Shown: positions 39,136 through 48,503 of the stretch, piece by piece
Layout: every line of letters begins with the position of its first letter
Position numbering within the stretch: position 1 is the stretch's first letter
Assembly (NCBI GenBank): GCA_025963635.1
Contig: JAOQAK010000075.1
Coordinates: forward strand, 181,962-245,961
DNA length: 64,000 nucleotides
From: Ferruginibacter sp.
Lineage (GTDB): Bacteria > Bacteroidota > Bacteroidia > Chitinophagales > Chitinophagaceae
Reading direction: 5' to 3'
Notes under the pieces: generated by a model
What the model was told of the DNA's origin: nothing
The model's input: the letters and a program-made list of their open reading frames with translations, nothing else
Database searches by the model: none
Position numbers and translations under genes: made by a program

Positions 39136-41271
39136 ATGAAATGGAAAATAAAATTGCTGTATTTTTTTACTGTTTTTGTTTCCATTGTAAGTTTTGCCCA
39201 GGAGAATGCAACAGATAGCCTGCAAAGAGTGGTTGCAACCCATAACGATGACAGCCTGAAGGTAAACGCATTGATCAGCCTTGCCACTGCAGGGGCTCAA
39301 TCGGAACCACAAAAAGCCATAGAGTATGCAATAAAGGCGAAAGAACTGGCCACCAAAGTTGGGTACAAAAAGGGCCTTGGTTACGCATATAAATGGATGG
39401 GCATCATTAATAATTACAAGGGGAAATATTTTGAAGCGCTTGATTATTCCAATAAATCATTGAATGTATTTGAATCAATCGGAGATGAAGTGGGTATTTC
39501 AAACCTGCTGAATAACCTGGGTTATTTTTATGGCGATAAAGGGAAAGATCCAAAGGCGCTTGAATATTATCAGAAATCACTTCAGTTGGCCCGCAAACAT
39601 GGTAATAAGCTCAGGATAGCAACCGCCCTGCAAAATATAGGAGTCATCTATTTCAAAAATCCTGCTACTAATGAAAAGGCGTTGGAGTATTATCTCGAAG
39701 CCTTACCCCTCGCACTGGAAGTAAAGGACCAGGAATCAATTGGTACCATCAATACAAACATTGGTGAGGTTTATCTTGTGAAAAAAGATTTTGACAAGGC
39801 GCTCTTTTATTTTCAACAAGCAGAAAAAGTGTACGATGGCTCCCCAAGCGTGGCATATACTTACAATGATATCGGTAAATTGTACAGGCAAAAAAAAGAT
39901 TACACGTCCGCCCTCATTTATTACAACAAAGCTTACGAGATAGCAAACAAAATCAGTTCAACGCTTGATATGTGCCAATCCTTTATCGGTATTGCACAGG
40001 TATATATGGAACAAAACCTGGTAAAGGATGCATTGGCTGCTTATAAAAAAGCTTTGACACTGGCGCAGGAATTGAATGCAGTTCCGGAAATGAAGGAAAT
40101 CTATGAAGGCTTATCCACAGCATACGCAAAAACTGCCGATTACAAAAGCGCCTATTCTTCCCAAACCCTGCTTACAGCCTTGTACAATACGGAGAATGAC
40201 CAGAAGCTTAGCTTCAATACGGCAACATTTGAATACAACATTGAAATACAGAAACAGCTGGGTCAATATAACCTGCTGATGAAAGAAAAAGCTTTGCAAA
40301 AACTTGAGCTGGAAAAGGAAAAGTTTGCTAAAAACGCGTCCATTGCGGTATTAAGTACACTGATGGTCATCGCCCTCATCCTTTTAATAAATAACATGCA
40401 GCGAAAGAAATTAAATCGATTGCTGTATAAACAAAAAGGTGAAATCGAGGTCCAGAAGAGGAGCGTGGAAGAAGCGCTTGCAAATCTAAAAATTACCCAA
40501 TCACAACTAGTTCAATCGGAAAAAATGGCTTCACTTGGCGAACTCACCGCGGGTATTGCACATGAAATTCAAAACCCATTGAATTTTATAAATAATTTTT
40601 CTGATTTGAATACAGAACTGATTGAGGAGATGCTGGTGGAAATGAACAAGGGAAATACAGACGAGGTTAAAGGTATTGCAAGTAATATTTCAAACAATGA
40701 GCAAAAAATAAATCATCACGGTAAGCGGGCCGATTCCATTGTAAAAGGCATGCTACAACATTCAAGAACCAGCACGGGCAAAAAAGAGCCAACTGATATC
40801 AACGCATTGGCGGATGAATGTTTACGTTTAAGTTATCATGGCCTGCGATCAAAAGATAATTCTTTCAATGCCACGTTGCAAACAGACTTTGATGCATCTA
40901 TCGGCAAAGCAAATATTAACCCACAGGATGTAGGAAGAGTAATCCTTAATTTAGTCAGCAATGCATTTTATTCAGTATCGGATAAAAAGAAAAAACTCGG
41001 AGACAAGTACGAACCGATCGTTTCTGTCAGTACAAAAAAAGCAAAGGGCAAAATAGAAGTACACATAAAAGACAACGGCAACGGCATCCCGCAAAAAGTA
41101 TTGGACAAAATCTTCCAGCCATTCTTTACTACGAAACCAACGGGGCACGGAACAGGACTGGGTTTGTCACTGAGTTATGATATCGTTAAAGCACATGGCG
41201 GAGAAATAAATGTGGAAACAATAGAGGGTGAAGGTGTTGAATTTATAATAGTATTACCGGTAAGCGCTTAG
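39136..41271 (+). CDS. Sensor histidine kinase with N-terminal TPR repeats
   Basis: Signal peptide, many TPR units (ALEYYQKSLQLARKHGNKLRIATALQNIGVIY), TM segment, MASLGELTAGIAHEIQNPLNFINNFS, DNGNGIPQKVLDKIFQPFFTTKPTGHGTGLGLS. Confidence 0.94.
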   Translation: MKWKIKLLYFFTVFVSIVSFAQENATDSLQRVVATHNDDSLKVNALISLATAGAQSEPQKAIEYAIKAKELATKVGYKKGLGYAYKWMGIINNYKGKYFEALDYSNKSLNVFESIGDEVGISNLLNNLGYFYGDKGKDPKALEYYQKSLQLARKHGNKLRIATALQNIGVIYFKNPATNEKALEYYLEALPLALEVKDQESIGTINTNIGEVYLVKKDFDKALFYFQQAEKVYDGSPSVAYTYNDIGKLYRQKKDYTSALIYYNKAYEIANKISSTLDMCQSFIGIAQVYMEQNLVKDALAAYKKALTLAQELNAVPEMKEIYEGLSTAYAKTADYKSAYSSQTLLTALYNTENDQKLSFNTATFEYNIEIQKQLGQYNLLMKEKALQKLELEKEKFAKNASIAVLSTLMVIALILLINNMQRKKLNRLLYKQKGEIEVQKRSVEEALANLKITQSQLVQSEKMASLGELTAGIAHEIQNPLNFINNFSDLNTELIEEMLVEMNKGNTDEVKGIASNISNNEQKINHHGKRADSIVKGMLQHSRTSTGKKEPTDINALADECLRLSYHGLRSKDNSFNATLQTDFDASIGKANINPQDVGRVILNLVSNAFYSVSDKKKKLGDKYEPIVSVSTKKAKGKIEVHIKDNGNGIPQKVLDKIFQPFFTTKPTGHGTGLGLSLSYDIVKAHGGEINVETIEGEGVEFIIVLPVSA

Positions 41272-41482
41272 CAACATCTAGGCATTTATTATCGTATACA
41301 ACAATGTAATTGAATTGTACAAAATGAAAAGGCTATTCGGGTGAAGAAATTAATAGATTTAATTACGAGGAAATATTGAACTAAAATCATCAATTACATT
41401 ACACGAATTGATGCCTGGCAGAAAGAATCAAATCTCTTCTACATGGAAATAATTTAACCCTCATCCATCTTATATTAGTATT

Positions 41483-42826
41483 ATGTATTTAGAAATCGTA
41501 TTAGCCTTTTTCATTTTCCGATATCTTCGTAAATCCCTGCCTGCTGATGCATTACTTCAATGGGATAAAATTTTCGTAGGCGGCATGGCACTTTCTGCTG
41601 CGCTCGTGGTAATGGGAGTGATGCTGCGTGACAATACACAAATCACAAAGTGGTTTACACATGCGATGTTATTGGGGCTGATTTACCTTGTATTTAAACA
41701 AAAGGAATTGGCACCGGCAAAACAACTGATGTATTCCATATTACCTTATATCGCATTATCGGTTTTGAAAGACCTGGTTCTGCTAATCAGTCCTGCTTTT
41801 TCCCGTGATATGAACGACTATTTTGAAACCGCCACTCTGTTTGCTATTATCTGGATGATTGCCATGTGGATGATTACAAGAAAACAAAAAAAGGCACTTG
41901 AAAAAGAAAAGGCTAAAACGCTGGAAATTGAAAAAGAAAGCAGGATTATCGAATCATTAAAGGCAGCATTGGAAGTACAGGTGGCAGAACGTACTGCTGC
42001 GCTTACCCAACAGAAAGAAACATTGCAGCAAGCTCTTGATGAATTGAAAGCCACGCAGGCACAATTAATTCAGTCGGAAAAAATGGCTTCATTGGGCGAA
42101 CTTACGGCGGGCATTGCCCATGAAATTCAGAATCCTTTGAATTTCGTCAATAATTTTTCTGAGATCAATACAGAATTGATCGATGAGATGCAACAGGAAA
42201 TGGACAAAGGAAACCTGGAAGATGCCAAAGCAATTGGAAACGATATCAGGGACAATGAACAAAAAATAAATCATCATGGCAAACGTGCCGACGCAATCGT
42301 TAAAGGTATGTTGCAACATAGCCGGAGTAGCACCGGGATAAAAGAAGCAACCAATATTAACAATCTCGCAGATGAATACCTTCGGTTAGCTTACCATGGA
42401 TTAAGAGCAAAGGATAAATCGTTCAATGCATCCATGAAAACTGATTATGATGAAAGTGTTGGAACCATCCAGGTAATTCCCCAGGATATTGGCCGCGTAA
42501 TTCTTAACTTGATTACCAATGCTTTTTATGCTGTGGCGGAAAAGAAAAAAATGCTTGGCGATGGGTATGACCCAACCGTTTGTGTGAGTACAAAAAAGCT
42601 GGCAGAGAAGGTAATGATTGCTGTGAAAGATAATGGCAACGGCATTCCGCAAAAAGTATTGGATAAAATTTTTCAACCATTTTTTACTACCAAGCCCACA
42701 GGGCAGGGCACTGGGTTAGGATTGAGTATGAGTTATGATATTGTTAACAAGGTGCATGGTGGCGAAATAATTGTAGACACGGAGGAAGGGGAATGCACCA
42801 CCTTCACTATTTATTTACCTGTATAA
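41483..42826 (+). CDS. Sensor histidine kinase (membrane N-terminus, coiled coil), tandem paralogue of the preceding kinase
   Basis: MASLGELTAGIAHEIQNPLNFVNNFS and GTGLGLSMSYDIVNKVHGGE. Confidence 0.94.
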   Translation: MYLEIVLAFFIFRYLRKSLPADALLQWDKIFVGGMALSAALVVMGVMLRDNTQITKWFTHAMLLGLIYLVFKQKELAPAKQLMYSILPYIALSVLKDLVLLISPAFSRDMNDYFETATLFAIIWMIAMWMITRKQKKALEKEKAKTLEIEKESRIIESLKAALEVQVAERTAALTQQKETLQQALDELKATQAQLIQSEKMASLGELTAGIAHEIQNPLNFVNNFSEINTELIDEMQQEMDKGNLEDAKAIGNDIRDNEQKINHHGKRADAIVKGMLQHSRSSTGIKEATNINNLADEYLRLAYHGLRAKDKSFNASMKTDYDESVGTIQVIPQDIGRVILNLITNAFYAVAEKKKMLGDGYDPTVCVSTKKLAEKVMIAVKDNGNGIPQKVLDKIFQPFFTTKPTGQGTGLGLSMSYDIVNKVHGGEIIVDTEEGECTTFTIYLPV

Positions 42827-42843
42827 TTTCTAAAATTAACCCG

Positions 42844-43218
42844 ATGAAAATCCTGGTAGTTGATGATGAAACAGATATTCAAACATTGTTTGAGCAGCGC
42901 TTCCGGAAAGAGATCCGGCAAAAACTGGTCGAATTTGTTTTTGCCTTTTCCGGAGAAGATGCACTGAATTATCTTAACCATCATGAACATGAAGTGGTAT
43001 TGATATTGTCTGATATCAATATGCCCGGAATGAGTGGGATTGAGTTGTTGAGACAGATAAAACAAAAACACCTTACACCTCCCCCGGTGGTGATGATGAT
43101 CACTGCTTATGGAGATGCAGAAAACTTTAACATGGCCAAACAATTGGGGGCGGATGATTTTTTAACCAAACCGGTGGATTTTAATTTATTAAAAGAAAAA
43201 CTAAAATTAGTTAGCTGA
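42844..43218 (+). CDS. Stand-alone receiver-domain response regulator
   Basis: MKILVVDDETDIQ...LILSDINMPGMSGIELL...TKPVD; start set at 42844. Confidence 0.92.
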   Translation: MKILVVDDETDIQTLFEQRFRKEIRQKLVEFVFAFSGEDALNYLNHHEHEVVLILSDINMPGMSGIELLRQIKQKHLTPPPVVMMITAYGDAENFNMAKQLGADDFLTKPVDFNLLKEKLKLVS

Positions 43219-44258
43219 TGGCAAAAATATTAGTGGCTGATGACGAAGCGGACCTGGAAACGCTTATTAAACAAAAGTTTCGCCAAAAAATAAGGGATCA
43301 GCAATATGAATTCCTTTTTGCTGCGGACGGCAATGAAGCATTGAATAAAATTCAGCAACACCCCGACGTAGATATCGTACTGAGCGACATCAATATGCCC
43401 GGAATGGACGGGCTAACGCTGCTTAGCAGGCTGAGCGAAACCAGTCCGCTAATCAAGTCAGTTATTATTTCCGCCTATGGCGATATGGGTAATATTCGTA
43501 CAGCCATGAACCGTGGCGCTTTTGATTTCATCACCAAGCCGATCAATTTTGAAGACCTTTCACTAACGATGGAAAAAACCATCCGGCAGGTTAACCAGGT
43601 ACGTGAAACCCTCAAGGCCATCAAGGAAAACAATATTCTTAAAATGTATGTGGATCAAACCGTGCTGAATTTTATGGGCAGCCAGGAATTTGAATCTTCC
43701 CTGGTGAAGAATGAAGTGGTGGAAGCCACCGTTGTTTTCATCGATATCTGTTGCTTTACTTCCATCAGCGAAAAAGAATCTCCGGATACCGTCGTAAAGT
43801 TATTAAATAATTATTTCGATGTGATGGTGAAAGAAATTATTGCGCAGGGAGGTTATATAGATAAGTTTATCGGTGACGCGGTGATGGCAGTTTTTCGTGG
43901 CAATTACCATCTCGACCGGGCAATTGATGCAAGCCTCGCCGTTAGAAATAAGATAAGAGAACTGCCATCGCTTTACCAGGATGTCTCGTTTACCCCGCAG
44001 GTTTCCATCGGTATCAACAGCGGTGAAATGATATCAGGAAACATTGGTTCTGTTAACCTCCGCCGCCTCGATTATACGGTTGTAGGCGACGTGGTGAACA
44101 CTGCCCAGCGTTTACAATCGGTTGCCGGTGAAAGCCAGGTAGTAATCAATCAAACAGCCTATGACAAGGTTAAAGAGTCGTTCAGTTGCCGCAAACTGGG
44201 TGAGGTAGTGCTCAAGAATAAAACCAACCCCATGAGTATTTATGAAGTGATGGATTGA
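43218..44258 (+). CDS. Response regulator with class III nucleotide cyclase output domain
   Basis: Receiver KILVADDEADLETLI...VLSDINMPGMDG...TKPIN; cyclase VVFIDICCFTSISE, GGYIDKFIGDAVMAVF, LDYTVVGDVVNTAQRL. Overlaps the previous stop by 1 nt (TGATG). Confidence 0.94.
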   Translation: MAKILVADDEADLETLIKQKFRQKIRDQQYEFLFAADGNEALNKIQQHPDVDIVLSDINMPGMDGLTLLSRLSETSPLIKSVIISAYGDMGNIRTAMNRGAFDFITKPINFEDLSLTMEKTIRQVNQVRETLKAIKENNILKMYVDQTVLNFMGSQEFESSLVKNEVVEATVVFIDICCFTSISEKESPDTVVKLLNNYFDVMVKEIIAQGGYIDKFIGDAVMAVFRGNYHLDRAIDASLAVRNKIRELPSLYQDVSFTPQVSIGINSGEMISGNIGSVNLRRLDYTVVGDVVNTAQRLQSVAGESQVVINQTAYDKVKESFSCRKLGEVVLKNKTNPMSIYEVMD

Positions 44259-44347
44259 TGATGCGTTTAAACGATAATTCCTGGTTAAAATTCCGTTCAA
44301 CACTTCGTGGCTGTTTGCATCCCAGCTTTGATTCAAAAACCACCTGG

Positions 44348-45172
44348 CTATTTCCTCGTAAAATATTTATTCATAAAAAGAAGCTGGTACCCAATTGCGT
44401 TGCTCCAGTAATCCCAGGTATGGGCACCGGGGCGGCTTATAAAATCGTGGGGGATATTACTATACAATAACTTTTCATGAAGGTTTCTATTCACCTTGTA
44501 AAAGAAGTCATCTACACCGCAGTCAATGATCAACGCAAGCGAACCGGCAGTCAGTAAATGAGTGAGGTGAATGACACTATTATTTTCCCAACGGTCGGGA
44601 TACAAGGCATATGTACCAAGCCGTTTCGAAATTTCCCAGTTACCGGGGAATGGTGTAATGTCTACTCCCCCACTCATGCTTCCGGCAGCGCCAAAAATAC
44701 CCTGGTGTTTAAACGCAAGGTACAATGCACCATGGCCACCCATACTTAATCCAGTAATTCCCCTGCCGTTCTTTGCTTTAATGGTACTATAATGTTCATC
44801 CACCCATTGTACCAATTCATTCGAAACATAAGTTTCATATTTAAAAGCGCTATCAACAGGACTGTCGAAATACCAACTTGAAAAACCACCGTCGGGGCAT
44901 ACAATTACCAGGTTGTATTGATCTGAATACTGAACTAAGGCCGGCACTTTAGTAATCCAGTCTGCCTGGTTTCCTCCATAGCCGTGCAGCAGGTAGACTA
45001 CGGGAAATTTGTTTCCCTTGCTATAACTGTCCGGCTTTATAACAACTGCTTTAATATTCTTTTTCATAGAGGGGCTGTAGGTAAGCACGGTATCAACCGA
45101 AGCCGCATAAGAAATGCTGACCAGCAAAAAGAAAAGAACCGAGAGGCAAAGTGTATCCTTAAAAAATTTCAT
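44348..45172 (-). CDS. Secreted esterase/alpha-beta hydrolase (esterase D/antigen 85-like)
   Basis: Signal peptide; FPVVYLLHGYGGNQADW, GRGITGLSMGGHGALYLA, GAHTWDYW. Confidence 0.9.
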   Translation of the reverse strand: MKFFKDTLCLSVLFFLLVSISYAASVDTVLTYSPSMKKNIKAVVIKPDSYSKGNKFPVVYLLHGYGGNQADWITKVPALVQYSDQYNLVIVCPDGGFSSWYFDSPVDSAFKYETYVSNELVQWVDEHYSTIKAKNGRGITGLSMGGHGALYLAFKHQGIFGAAGSMSGGVDITPFPGNWEISKRLGTYALYPDRWENNSVIHLTHLLTAGSLALIIDCGVDDFFYKVNRNLHEKLLYSNIPHDFISRPGAHTWDYWSNAIGYQLLFMNKYFTRK

Positions 45173-45387
45173 GTGTACAAATGTTTGGTTTATGAATATG
45201 GATAAGAACGATTATACGATTTACTGGTAATGAATTTTGAAAACAGTGTTATTCACGCCTTAAAACAATGTGATTACAACATGCTCATTCAGGTGCACAA
45301 TATCCGCATTATAGGACAGCCATCAAAACTATTTTGGCTTTTCGGAACTACAGCTGGAGTATATAAATAAACATATTGGATAAATCA

Positions 45388-45907
45388 GATAAAGTTTAAG
45401 GCTACTCACGATTACGTATACAATTTGCCCGTAGCTTCAGCCAGGGGGGTAGTGATGAACATCAGCAAAGAAAGGAAAAAAATTATCATCAAGCTTACCG
45501 CCGCCAACGAAATGGAAGTTAAATTGGAGGCCCGTACCAAAGACATCCTGTATCACTGAGAAAGCATTTCATTGAAAGAGGCAGGCAGCAGATCGAAATC
45601 ACAGAAGAAAATTTTCCGGCAGGAATTGCACAGTTTACTTTAGATAGGCATCCTTGCCGGACTTGCTGTACAGCCCTGGCAACTGAAAGAAATAATGAAA
45701 AAAAACCAGGCAGCTTATTACAAGATCTTTGACAATTAACCGGTGTTCTACTGGATGGGTTTTGCACCGAATGAAACAAAAACAATCAGGCTTGATTTGA
45801 AGGCTGAAATTGCGGGCACATATAAAGTAAAAGGCAGCACAACTTACCTATATTACACGCCTGAATTGAAGCACTGGAATGATGGGGCGGAAATAGAAAT
45901 TAAGTAA
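45388..45907 (+). pseudogene. Remnant of an alpha-2-macroglobulin family protein
   Basis: KFKATHDYVYNLPVASARGVVMNISKERKKIIIKLTAANEMEVKLEARTKDILYH* (frame 1), EITEENFPAGIAQFTL (frame 2), GILAGLAVQPWQLKEIMKKNQAAYYKIFDN*PVFYWMGFAPNETKTIRLDLKAEIAGTYKVKGSTTYLYYTPELKHWNDGAEIEIK* (frame 3). Two frame changes and an in-frame TAA at 45737-45739. Confidence 0.75.
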
Positions 45908-45996
45908 AAAAGATAACCCATAAATGGTTGAAAATAACAGGATCTAACAAACGAATGATTGCTATGGCATTACCCCGTTTATCAAATCCTGCATTT

Positions 45997-46773
45997 CTAT
46001 TTGTACAAAACCTGTTCGTCTGTGTAGTAAGTTTTCATCATCCCTTTTTGATCAATTTTGATAGGTTCACCTGTAGGACTTTCAGTTCTTTCTTTGGTGT
46101 GTATTTTTAAGAAGGTCTTTACTTCAACATTTACCTTCCCTTTGAAGTTTTTGTAGATGTTTTCCGTTTCCTTCTTTAAGATCTTTTTAATAATCTTCAC
46201 CAACTCTTTGATCTTTTCATCAGGGATGGCTTGCGCAACCGAATAGGGAGATATCCTGGCTTCCCATAAAATTTCATCTGAATAACTATTGCCGATACCT
46301 CTTATCACATCCTGGTCGATTAATATTTTTTTGATTGTAGTCTTCCGCTGTAGTGCTTTTTTTAGATACTCAAAATTGAGTTCATCTGAAATAGCATCTA
46401 CACCTGCCTTATCAACAGGGTTGAGTTTGATATTGGCATTCTTCATCCTGTCGTTGAGCGCCAATCCCTGCCCATCTTCAAAGTGCATTTCAGCAATGGT
46501 AGATGAATGCGTATTCTTTTTATCAAAAACAAATACATCGCCGGTGAGCATCAGGTGCAAACCAAGCAGGGTGCCATCTGTAAATTCAAAACGCATTTCT
46601 TTACCGGAGCGATAAATTCTTTTGAGCGTTTTCCCATTCAGGGCTTTGGAAAACTCAGCCGGTTTATCCTTCAACCTGTCACCATTGACAATTTTGATGT
46701 TCCCTAATTTTTTACTGGCAAATATTTTATTTAGATTTCGTGTAAAGACTTCTACATCTGGCAATTCAGGCAT
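45997..46773 (-). CDS. Fpg/Nei family DNA glycosylase without zinc-finger cysteines
   Basis: MPELPDVEVFTRNL N-terminus; GLHLMLTGD; IRGIGNSYSDEILWEARISPY; C-terminus SPTGEPIKIDQKGMMKTYYTDEQVLYK. Confidence 0.9.
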   Translation of the reverse strand: MPELPDVEVFTRNLNKIFASKKLGNIKIVNGDRLKDKPAEFSKALNGKTLKRIYRSGKEMRFEFTDGTLLGLHLMLTGDVFVFDKKNTHSSTIAEMHFEDGQGLALNDRMKNANIKLNPVDKAGVDAISDELNFEYLKKALQRKTTIKKILIDQDVIRGIGNSYSDEILWEARISPYSVAQAIPDEKIKELVKIIKKILKKETENIYKNFKGKVNVEVKTFLKIHTKERTESPTGEPIKIDQKGMMKTYYTDEQVLYK

Positions 46774-46842
46774 GGCTTATTATTTATGGAGTAAGTTAAG
46801 GAATCCGTTATTTAAACAAGTTTTAATAATGTTGAAAACGAA

Positions 46843-47232
46843 TCATTTTATTTTTTTCAAAACAACTGCTTTCCTCTTTTTCAGTCTTTCTACTTCCGGG
46901 ATCGCCAGCAAATTCTTTCCCTTTTTATCCGTGTGCCCCAGCAACGCATTTAATCTTTTACTCAGTTGCACTACTTTCACATCTTTTGATTTTAAAGAAC
47001 TGTATTTTTGTTCATGGATCTTTATTGCTGTATCAATATAGGTTAGTTCCTTTTTATATTCTTTTAATTTTCTCGAGAGGATCATTAGCCTATCCAACAC
47101 AGCAAGGTTTGATGGAAATTTTTTCACCAATTTTTCATACATCGCCACCGCCCTGGCGAATTCGCCTTCCTTTTCCAGCATAGCCGCACTTTCGATAGAA
47201 ACCGGTACCGCATTTTTAGAAACTACTTCCAT
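46843..47232 (-). CDS. Small TPR-like/helical hypothetical protein
   Basis: 129 aa; AAMLEKEGEFARAVAMYEKLVKKFPSNLAVLDRLMILS is TPR-like. Confidence 0.65.
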   Translation of the reverse strand: MEVVSKNAVPVSIESAAMLEKEGEFARAVAMYEKLVKKFPSNLAVLDRLMILSRKLKEYKKELTYIDTAIKIHEQKYSSLKSKDVKVVQLSKRLNALLGHTDKKGKNLLAIPEVERLKKRKAVVLKKIK

Positions 47233-47240
47233 GATACGAT

Positions 47241-47495
47241 TTATTGCCTGTTGTGATGATCGATTTCTGCACCGATACTTTGAACAACCACATCATCAAT
47301 TTCCTTATCGGCATTTTTCAAAGAGATTACCCACTTTCCTCTGGCATCATCAGATTTCGTGATGTTGAACGACAATTGATTGCTGATATAAATGGCATAA
47401 TCTACTACATTGTCTTCCCTGCAACATGGCCTCACTTCTGCGGGATGCAAGCTTTCTCCATTCCAAAAATTGATGGTATAAGGTGTAATGTCCAT
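47241..47495 (-). CDS. Small hypothetical protein
   Basis: 84 aa ORF directly upstream of and co-directional with 46843..47232; balanced composition. Confidence 0.55.
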   Translation of the reverse strand: MDITPYTINFWNGESLHPAEVRPCCREDNVVDYAIYISNQLSFNITKSDDARGKWVISLKNADKEIDDVVVQSIGAEIDHHNRQ

Positions 47496-47722
47496 AATGA
47501 TAGTTATTTTCCGGTTTAATGTACATTAAATATCATGCCATTCAACATGCGGGTATTGGTTATACAAATGGATCTTGCGCTTGAATTATTAAGTGTAAGA
47601 AAAACCCAACCAACCATCAAATTTCATAGCGCCACTTACGGCAAAGCAAGTTGAATGGTGGCGATTACTTTTTTTGAGCGATAACACCTGCCTGCGATTT
47701 GGTCCGGTGTTTATTAACCCAT

Positions 47723-48324
47723 TTAGCGGGTCAATTTAGATTTCTTTCTGTACTTCAAGGTTCTGCTATCATTTATTACGCCTTTCCAATTAAGTCCAAA
47801 TGCAAAGTCATAACTGTTGCCCTTTGCGTCAACATAACATTCCATATCAAGCGGTACATTTTCCTTTTGTTCTTCAACGGTTTTCATATGGGCCGATCGG
47901 TAAGATCGGATGCTTTTGCACCACTTTCTGGAAAAGGTGTTCCCTGATAGGTGGCTGCCCCGAATCCTCTTGGGTTAGCGGGTATAGCCTGGTGACCGCT
48001 ATACAACATAAGACCGGCTATTTGGCCGATTTTCATTTTAGCTGCCAGGTCCTTCGCCCTTTCCTCCACTCCAAACCGTCAGTCTTCGTATTTATCAAGT
48101 TTACCATTCTTGTTCAGGTCTTTAAAATGCAGGCCTTTGATGGTAAGGATTTTTATCCCCGAAGCTGGAGCATAACCCAATACGGGACCGGTTTTATTAA
48201 ATACGATTTTGAAATTGCTATTGGATGAATCAATTTTTTGCTGGGCAGCAATAGGGTTCATCAAACTCGGGAATAAAAAAACAGCGACAATAGTTTTGCG
48301 AAGATGTAAAGATGTAGCAGGCAT
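47723..48324 (-). pseudogene. Glycoside hydrolase family 3 remnant: N- and C-termini kept, core missing
   Basis: GLHFKDLNKNGKLDKYED(TGA)RFGVEERAKDLAAKMKIGQIAGLMLYSGHQAIPANPRGFGAATYQGTPFPESGAKASDLTD, then shift to YRSAHMKTVEEQKENVPLDMECYVDAKGNSYDFAFGLNWKGVINDSRTLKYRKK. Confidence 0.82.
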
Positions 48325-48503
48325 TCGTTAAAAGTTTTGGTGATGGTAAGAATATTATCCGAACAGAACCAGCTGACGGCCAGCCCAAATAAAAAGAAAC
48401 AATAAAAAAAGAATGTTTATCATTTGAGACAAAAATCTAAAATGCATCGACGAAATAAATGGAAGAATATTTTTTTTGGATAGGCTATATAGAGAACCCG
48501 GGT

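Noticed and set aside
39136-42826. Recent tandem duplication of the two histidine kinases
   Set aside because: Kinase domains are clearly paralogous but DNA has diverged at many synonymous sites and the sensor regions are unrelated, so the duplication is not recent.
45519-45785. 88-aa minus-strand ORF
   Set aside because: Antisense to the alpha-2-macroglobulin remnant, whose plus-strand segments have clear family similarity.
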